Of a DNA stretch of 6,526 nt, positions 1 to 4,140 are shown piece by piece (position 1 is the first letter of the stretch; each line of letters starts with the position of its first letter). Source of the stretch: an uncultured Clostridia bacterium (lineage in GTDB: Bacteria; Bacillota; Clostridia; Christensenellales; CAG-314); assembly GCA_937915515.1 (NCBI GenBank), contig CALGIK010000111.1, positions 1-6,526 on the forward strand. The letters run 5' to 3'. A model generated the notes under the pieces. It worked only from the letters and a program-made list of their open reading frames with translations. It was not told where the DNA came from and made no database searches. Position numbers and translations under genes: made by a program.

Positions 1-2
1 CC

Positions 3-3000
3 GTAATCAACCAAAACCTTACATTATACGCAAAGATTACAAATAGTCTTTACTCGGTAACTTACGATATCGGAGGCTCGCAAAGTGAAGTTCCTACGCA
101 AGGGAATATAAATGCTAACGGAACTTTCACAATTACTTCAGAAATCCCCGTTTGGGAAGGCTATGAGTTTTTGGGCTGGAGTGATGGTTCGGAAGTCTTT
201 TCTGCTAATCAACTATACGAAATTGAAGGTACAACTGATGTTGTTTTAACTGCAGTTTGGCAATATAAAACAGTAAAAGTCCGCTTCTTTGACGGTGACG
301 GAGTTATAATGCAAGGATACGACAAAGATTTACCCTATAACAGCGACGTATATACCCCAAATCAAGACTTAGTACCTACTTCTAATTTCTACACAACTTT
401 AAGCGGCTGGACTTACGAAGACAAAACTGCTGCAAGTTTAGAAGATATAAAAGTTGATACAGATTTTTATGCTTCCTACGAATATCGTCCAAGCGATTTG
501 TCATTATTCAATTATCAAATGAATGCTGATGGAATAAGCTATTCTATATCGGCAAGAAACAGCAATATAGAAAGCAGGATAGCTTTACCTAAACTGTATA
601 ACGGTTTACCTGTAACGCAAATTGCTACAGCTGGTTTTAAAAATTGCTCATCACTAAAAGCCATATGTATTCCAAGTACTTACACAACAATAAAAGCAGA
701 AGCATTCTATAATTCAGCGAATCTTACAGAAGTATATATAGAAGAGGGATTGAAAACTATCGAAGCATGTGCTTTCAGAAATATAGGTCTATTTACTGTA
801 TTCCAATTGCCTGCAAGTGTTGATGACATACATTATTTTGCATTTACCCAATCGACGCCAATATTTATGTTAATGATGTACAATATGATTCCTACTTATA
901 AACAACCATTAGAAAACTTAAAATTTACTACAGCCGAAAACGGTTTTTACGTTTGGGATGAAGTAGACAAAGCTTTATACGGAAACAACGGCAAGGATTT
1001 GGTTTTTGTAAATCCTGTGGTATCACAATTAGTAATAAACGACACAGTAGAATATATATATCCGTCTGTCTGTTACAGTAATCCCGCTTTGACAAGTGTT
1101 GAAATAACTAGCAACGTAAAGGAAATACTTCCTAATGCTTTTGGTAACTGTGATGCATTAATTGAATTTACATTTACGGGTAGTGGTAGTGTGGAAAAGC
1201 TATGGGGCGCAGGCGAGATCACCACTTATGACGGAGTAGACGTGCCTGTGGGCGGTATATTTTTCGAATCTGCTTCCTTGCCCAGTCTTACATTCCCTGC
1301 CGGTCTAAAATATATAGGTTGCGGATTAGTTGTATACTGCGAGGAATTGACCCAGGTGTCGATTCCTAATACTGTAGAATACATAAACGAGCTAGCATTA
1401 GAAATTAATGCTACGGGTGCTGATTATTTGAGATTTGCCAGTCTTACAATGACAGGCGGGGAAAATAACTATTACTATGTGGACCAAAACAAGGCACTGA
1501 TAAAAAAGGGAGCCGATGCAGAAGAAGGCGATACATTTATATTGTATTGTTCCAAAGCAGAGGGCACTGAATATATAATACCCTCCACTGTTAAAACCAT
1601 AATGCCTTTCGCTTTTCGTTTTGCCAATTTATCCGTATTAACAATACAAGACGGTGTAGAAGTTATACCTGCAAGATTTGCAATGCAAAGCAATATAACG
1701 ACAATCAATATCTCTTCAACGGTAAAGAGGATAGAAAACGTTCTACCAAATCAAAAATGGGGCAACGTTACACTCTCTGGAACTTTCGGTGCTTTTACTA
1801 ACTGCCCAAATTTGACAACAATCAATTTTGCAGCAAACAGCACACTGGAGTATATTGCATCGGATTCCTTTAACGGTATAGGCGCTGCAAGCATCAATCT
1901 ACCAAGCAGTGTTACAACAATTAGGCCTTATGCATTTCAGGGAGAAAATTTAATCAGTGTAACGGTGGATTCCGGCAATACTGTTTACTCTAATGACGCT
2001 AACGGTGTGCTATATTCCTTTGACAAAAAAACTTTAATATTTTATCCAAATGGAAAAATCGAAACGGAATATGTTATTTCAAATGATGTTGAAACTATTG
2101 CTAAAGGTGCTTTCTTCACCGTTAGAAATTTACAAACATTAACAATGGGCACAAATGTATTGAATATCAATAACTATGCTTTAAATTTCTGTAGTGCGCT
2201 CAAGACAATAAATATGAATACAGCTCTTCAAAAAATATTTGATATGGCTTTTTATAAATGCGGTGTTTTGGAGTCTATTACATTTACAGGTGCTGCACCC
2301 GAACTGGTAGTAGGTACTGTTGCAGAAAACTGTACAAGAAGCATATTTGGCAGCGGCAGCGGAAAATATACTAAGCTTAAATTTACAGTTCCGACAGAAT
2401 ATCTTGCAGACTATTACTTTACTTGGTATTGTTTCCGTCCTTCATACATTAACGGATTTGAAAATGTAACATTATCCGAAAAGACATATGTATTTGATGT
2501 ACAAGGAGGCAGTACAATTGACCCATATACAGGCATAATTCTGTCACAGGTTAACAATCCCGCCAAAGAAAATATGTATTTTAACGGTTGGTATACATCG
2601 AATGCTTTAGAGGGCGTATGGAACGAAGCTGACAAAGTAATACTACCTTATATGTACAAAGGTGAAGGAACAACAATTACTTTATATGCAAGATGGGATA
2701 GCCAAAAAATTGTAAACGGCGAAAAAGACATTTGGGCATACGAATTAAAATCCGAAGGCTACACAAGGGTAAATATATATTCTGATAAATTCACTTGGTT
2801 TACGTTTACTCCTCAGGTAAATTGCCGTGTTACTATTAGCGGACTGTTTATGGTACAAGCGTATGAATACCTTTGTCTAAATGCTTTGGGTGTAGACGTG
2901 ACAATGGCGGGATGGAGCGAATACAGCGCACAACTTGATTCATACAAACACTTTGTACTTAATGCCGGCGTTACTTACTATTTCTGTTTTGCTAATTATG

Positions 3001-3113
3001 ACAGGGTAGATTATGTTGCTTATATTTCTTTAGAATATTATACAACTACGGGCGAACAAATTGAAGTAAGTGATATTGCTGCGATAGTACCTTCAAAATA
3101 TGATATAGCTTAA
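3..3113 (+). CDS. Large secreted/surface protein with InlB B-repeats and BspA-like leucine-rich repeats (5' end outside window)
   Basis: The reading frame is open from base 3 to the TAA at 3111-3113, giving 1036 residues; the true start lies upstream. In order: the tail of one InlB-type repeat (LTLYAKIT), a clear B-repeat at bases 57-263 (VTYDIGG, GYEFLGWSDGS, LTAVWQ), a degenerate repeat at about 264-485, a long BspA-type LRR region (LRR_5-like) at about 500-2460 with recurring units such as 'LPSSVTTIRPYAF' and 'IPSTVKTIMPFAF', a B-repeat-like module at 2487-2699, and a beta-rich terminal domain to the stop. These families are known from extracellular Firmicutes proteins, where they often mediate binding to host or other cells; the ligand here is unknown. 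No LPXTG sorting motif or hydrophobic C-terminal tail is visible, so anchoring, if any, would be N-terminal, as in the paralogue starting at 4063. The family call is firm, the specific function unknown. Confidence 0.9.
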   Translation, partial: VINQNLTLYAKITNSLYSVTYDIGGSQSEVPTQGNINANGTFTITSEIPVWEGYEFLGWSDGSEVFSANQLYEIEGTTDVVLTAVWQYKTVKVRFFDGDGVIMQGYDKDLPYNSDVYTPNQDLVPTSNFYTTLSGWTYEDKTAASLEDIKVDTDFYASYEYRPSDLSLFNYQMNADGISYSISARNSNIESRIALPKLYNGLPVTQIATAGFKNCSSLKAICIPSTYTTIKAEAFYNSANLTEVYIEEGLKTIEACAFRNIGLFTVFQLPASVDDIHYFAFTQSTPIFMLMMYNMIPTYKQPLENLKFTTAENGFYVWDEVDKALYGNNGKDLVFVNPVVSQLVINDTVEYIYPSVCYSNPALTSVEITSNVKEILPNAFGNCDALIEFTFTGSGSVEKLWGAGEITTYDGVDVPVGGIFFESASLPSLTFPAGLKYIGCGLVVYCEELTQVSIPNTVEYINELALEINATGADYLRFASLTMTGGENNYYYVDQNKALIKKGADAEEGDTFILYCSKAEGTEYIIPSTVKTIMPFAFRFANLSVLTIQDGVEVIPARFAMQSNITTINISSTVKRIENVLPNQKWGNVTLSGTFGAFTNCPNLTTINFAANSTLEYIASDSFNGIGAASINLPSSVTTIRPYAFQGENLISVTVDSGNTVYSNDANGVLYSFDKKTLIFYPNGKIETEYVISNDVETIAKGAFFTVRNLQTLTMGTNVLNINNYALNFCSALKTINMNTALQKIFDMAFYKCGVLESITFTGAAPELVVGTVAENCTRSIFGSGSGKYTKLKFTVPTEYLADYYFTWYCFRPSYINGFENVTLSEKTYVFDVQGGSTIDPYTGIILSQVNNPAKENMYFNGWYTSNALEGVWNEADKVILPYMYKGEGTTITLYARWDSQKIVNGEKDIWAYELKSEGYTRVNIYSDKFTWFTFTPQVNCRVTISGLFMVQAYEYLCLNALGVDVTMAGWSEYSAQLDSYKHFVLNAGVTYYFCFANYDRVDYVAYISLEYYTTTGEQIEVSDIAAIVPSKYDIA
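57..263 (+). repeat. InlB B-repeat (Listeria/Bacteroides-type) in the first surface protein
   Basis: This stretch encodes a roughly 69-residue unit with the family hallmarks: an opening 'SVTYDIGG' strand, a central 'GYEFLGWSDGS' and a closing 'VVLTAVWQ'. The preceding codons encode 'LTLYAKIT', the usual end of another such unit, so at least one more copy lies just upstream of the window. The following segment (264-485) starts 'VKVRFFDGDG' and looks like a diverged copy with GW retained in 'LSGWTYE'. B-repeats are small ubiquitin-like folds that commonly act as spacers or ligand-binding stalks in surface proteins. Confidence 0.85.
2487..2699 (+). repeat. C-terminal B-repeat-like module of the first surface protein
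   Basis: After the LRRs the protein returns to a B-repeat-like fold: 'YVFDVQGGSTIDP' opens it, 'MYFNGWYTS' provides the central GW and 'TLYARWD' closes it. A matching module is at 6094-6312 in the second surface protein ('YTFDTDGNSTIDP', 'FWGWYEE', 'LNARWE'). Relative to the N-terminal repeats it has a distinctive shared opening, Y-x-F-D-x-x-G-x-S-T-I-D-P, so it seems to be a sub-type of its own. In both proteins it comes just after an LRR-capping segment containing 'VPT...ADYY'. Confidence 0.75.
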
Positions 3114-3163
3114 CAGAATGATTTTGCGACATAGGCTTATTTAGTTTTCATATCTCCTAATAC

Positions 3164-3195
3164 AACAAGCAAGGGCGTAATCGCCCTTGCTTGTT
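3164..3195. terminator. Perfect 14-bp hairpin, probable shared (bidirectional) terminator
   Basis: The left arm AACAAGCAAGGGCG (3164-3177) and right arm CGCCCTTGCTTGTT (3182-3195) are exact reverse complements around a TAAT loop. It sits 50 bases after the stop of the upstream + gene and 8 bases beyond the stop of the minus-strand MerR gene, where a terminator for two convergent genes would be expected. T-runs are modest on either side (TTGTTT followed by AAAAA on the + strand, TTGTTGTATT on the - strand), so intrinsic termination may be incomplete in one or both directions. Confidence 0.75.
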
Positions 3196-3203
3196 TAAAA
3201 ACT

Positions 3204-3950
3204 TTACTCAACTTCCACCCACATTTTATAATAATGGTATAGTGTTTTATTTTTTGATGCCAACAGTTTAAACTGTTCGAGTGTTGTTTTTGGTGTAAAC
3301 CCCATTTCTTTAATTTTATCCAAATGAAAATATTTATCTGTTTTTTTGGTTTCGGCGTTTTGAGACGTTATACATTCAATCCATTTTTTCCCTTCTGATT
3401 TTTTCCAAAGTATTTTGTATTTCTCCTTATTATTTCCTAACAGTCCTCTAAACTTAATATATTCTCCCTCTACAAAAAAACCGACAGTTATTGCATTAGT
3501 ATTATCGTCCACATATCTTTGCAGATGATAAGGATTATAATCATCAAATTCATTTACAACTTCAAAATCAGGTTCTCCAAATACATAAGGATTCTTGCTC
3601 AATTCTTTAATTTCATCTATACAAGCTTTTCTAATTTCAATAGACTTATTGATATCGTGCAATTCTTGAATTAATTTGTTAATATCCTGTTGTTTGGTGT
3701 CTAAAAGAATCGTAGATTCATCAAAATCCTTTTCGAAAGCGGCAGGAATTTCCTTTATCGAGAGACCTAAACTTCGATAAAAATGTATATGACCCACTTT
3801 AATAAGACTTTCTATATCAAATTGCCTGTATCCGTTTTCTTTATTTTGCGGTATGGGCAGCAAACCTTTTTTGCTCCAAAATTTTAATGTAGATACAGGT
3901 ATATTTAACAATTTTGACGCATCGCTGATTTTACCTAATAAATAATTCAT
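3204..3950 (-). CDS. MerR-family transcriptional regulator with unrecognised effector domain
   Basis: A 248-residue DNA-binding regulator. The first ~70 residues are a canonical MerR winged helix: 'ISDASKLLNIPVSTLKFW' (HTH), 'KKGLLPIP' and 'NGYRQFD' (wing, GYR at 40-42), then 'LGLSIKEI' at 61-68. Residues ~77-118 form a likely dimerisation coiled coil. Residues ~121-248 are the presumed ligand-sensing part, rich in aromatic and charged residues; I do not recognise it as GyrI-like, TipAS-like or a metal-binding loop, and only two separated cysteines are seen. The ATG at 3950 is preferred over the in-frame GTG at 3959, because the GTG lies within the ribosome binding site AAAGGTGAT (3963-3955), which is well spaced for the ATG. 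It is divergent from the lipoprotein gene starting at 4063, whose promoter has a MerR-type 19-bp spacer, so that gene is its likely target. Inducer unknown. Confidence 0.88.
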   Translation of the reverse strand: MNYLLGKISDASKLLNIPVSTLKFWSKKGLLPIPQNKENGYRQFDIESLIKVGHIHFYRSLGLSIKEIPAAFEKDFDESTILLDTKQQDINKLIQELHDINKSIEIRKACIDEIKELSKNPYVFGEPDFEVVNEFDDYNPYHLQRYVDDNTNAITVGFFVEGEYIKFRGLLGNNKEKYKILWKKSEGKKWIECITSQNAETKKTDKYFHLDKIKEMGFTPKTTLEQFKLLASKNKTLYHYYKMWVEVE

Positions 3951-3968
3951 AATTATCACCTTTAAAAA

Positions 3969-3979
3969 ATTATATCATA
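3969..3979 (-). promoter_or_regulatory. Possible extended -10 promoter of the MerR gene
   Basis: Read on the minus strand, TATGATATAAT contains a perfect TATAAT (3974-3969) preceded by TGA, an extended -10 element. No good -35 hexamer lies 16-18 bases upstream. A start about 7 bases downstream would fall almost on the ribosome binding site, leaving a very short leader; the overlapping TATGAT (3979-3974) would give a slightly longer one. The region is AT-rich, so chance matches are likely and the assignment is tentative. Confidence 0.35.
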
Positions 3980-4006
3980 AATTTGTGAAAATCTTTTAAA
4001 AAACTA

Positions 4007-4037
4007 TTGACTTGTAACTTAGTTTCAGGTTTATAAT
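4007..4037 (+). promoter_or_regulatory. MerR-type promoter with 19-bp spacer driving the lipoprotein gene
   Basis: The -35 box TTGACT (4007-4012) and -10 box TATAAT (4032-4037) are both strong but are separated by 19 bases (4013-4031) instead of the usual 17. Over-long 19-20 bp spacers are the signature of promoters that MerR-family proteins activate by bending and untwisting the DNA. Predicted transcription start is near 4044, giving a leader of about 19 bases that carries AGGAGG at 4052-4057, 5 bases before the ATG at 4063. Confidence 0.82.
4010..4030. promoter_or_regulatory. Imperfect palindrome in the spacer, probable MerR operator
   Basis: The arms ACTTGTAACT (4010-4019) and AGTTTCAGGT (4021-4030) flank a central T (4020). 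The reverse complement of the right arm is ACCTGAAACT, matching the left arm at 8 of 10 positions. The dyad lies between and slightly overlapping the -35 element, the standard place for a MerR dimer. The adjacent divergent MerR gene is the natural candidate to bind it. Bound without ligand the protein would be expected to hold the promoter weakly active, and with ligand to activate it. Confidence 0.75.
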
Positions 4038-4062
4038 TATTTTAGAAAAAAAGGAGGTTATT

Positions 4063-4140
4063 ATGAAAAAATATAAAAAAATTTGTTTAATCATCTTATC
4101 ATTATTGTTATTTGCTGTTATCGGTATTTTCGGTGGCTGC
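4063..4140 (+). other. Lipoprotein signal peptide and lipobox
   Basis: The first 26 codons encode a basic start (MKKYKK), a hydrophobic core of about 16 residues and FGGC, where Cys26 would be lipidated and become the mature N-terminus after signal peptidase II cleavage. Gly at -1 and -2 fits the lipobox; Phe at -3 is less typical than Leu but tolerated. The residues just after the Cys (TKTF) are compatible with an exported Gram-positive lipoprotein. Confidence 0.85.

Noticed and set aside
171..173. TTG at 171 as the start of the first gene
   Set aside because: The frame is open back to base 3 and the upstream codons encode the first half of the same InlB repeat and the end of another; no ribosome binding site precedes the TTG. 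It is an internal Leu codon.
1475..2635. Minus-strand ORFs at 1475-1708 and 2414-2635
   Set aside because: Short frames lying wholly within the first surface-protein gene, with no recognisable domains; the sense strand clearly encodes LRR and B-repeat protein.
3164..3195. Hairpin as a CRISPR repeat, attachment site or riboswitch part
   Set aside because: It occurs once, sits between two convergent stop codons and has a simple stem-loop; a terminator explains it best.
3204..3950. Metal-responsive MerR (mercury, copper or zinc type)
   Set aside because: Only two isolated cysteines are seen (in 'KACIDE' and 'IECITS'), with no C-terminal Cys-rich binding loop, and no metal transporter or enzyme lies beside it.
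3957..3959. GTG at 3959 as the MerR start
   Set aside because: The GTG is part of the AAAGGTGAT ribosome binding site, which is correctly spaced for the ATG at 3950; starting at ATG also puts the HTH at the usual distance from the N-terminus.
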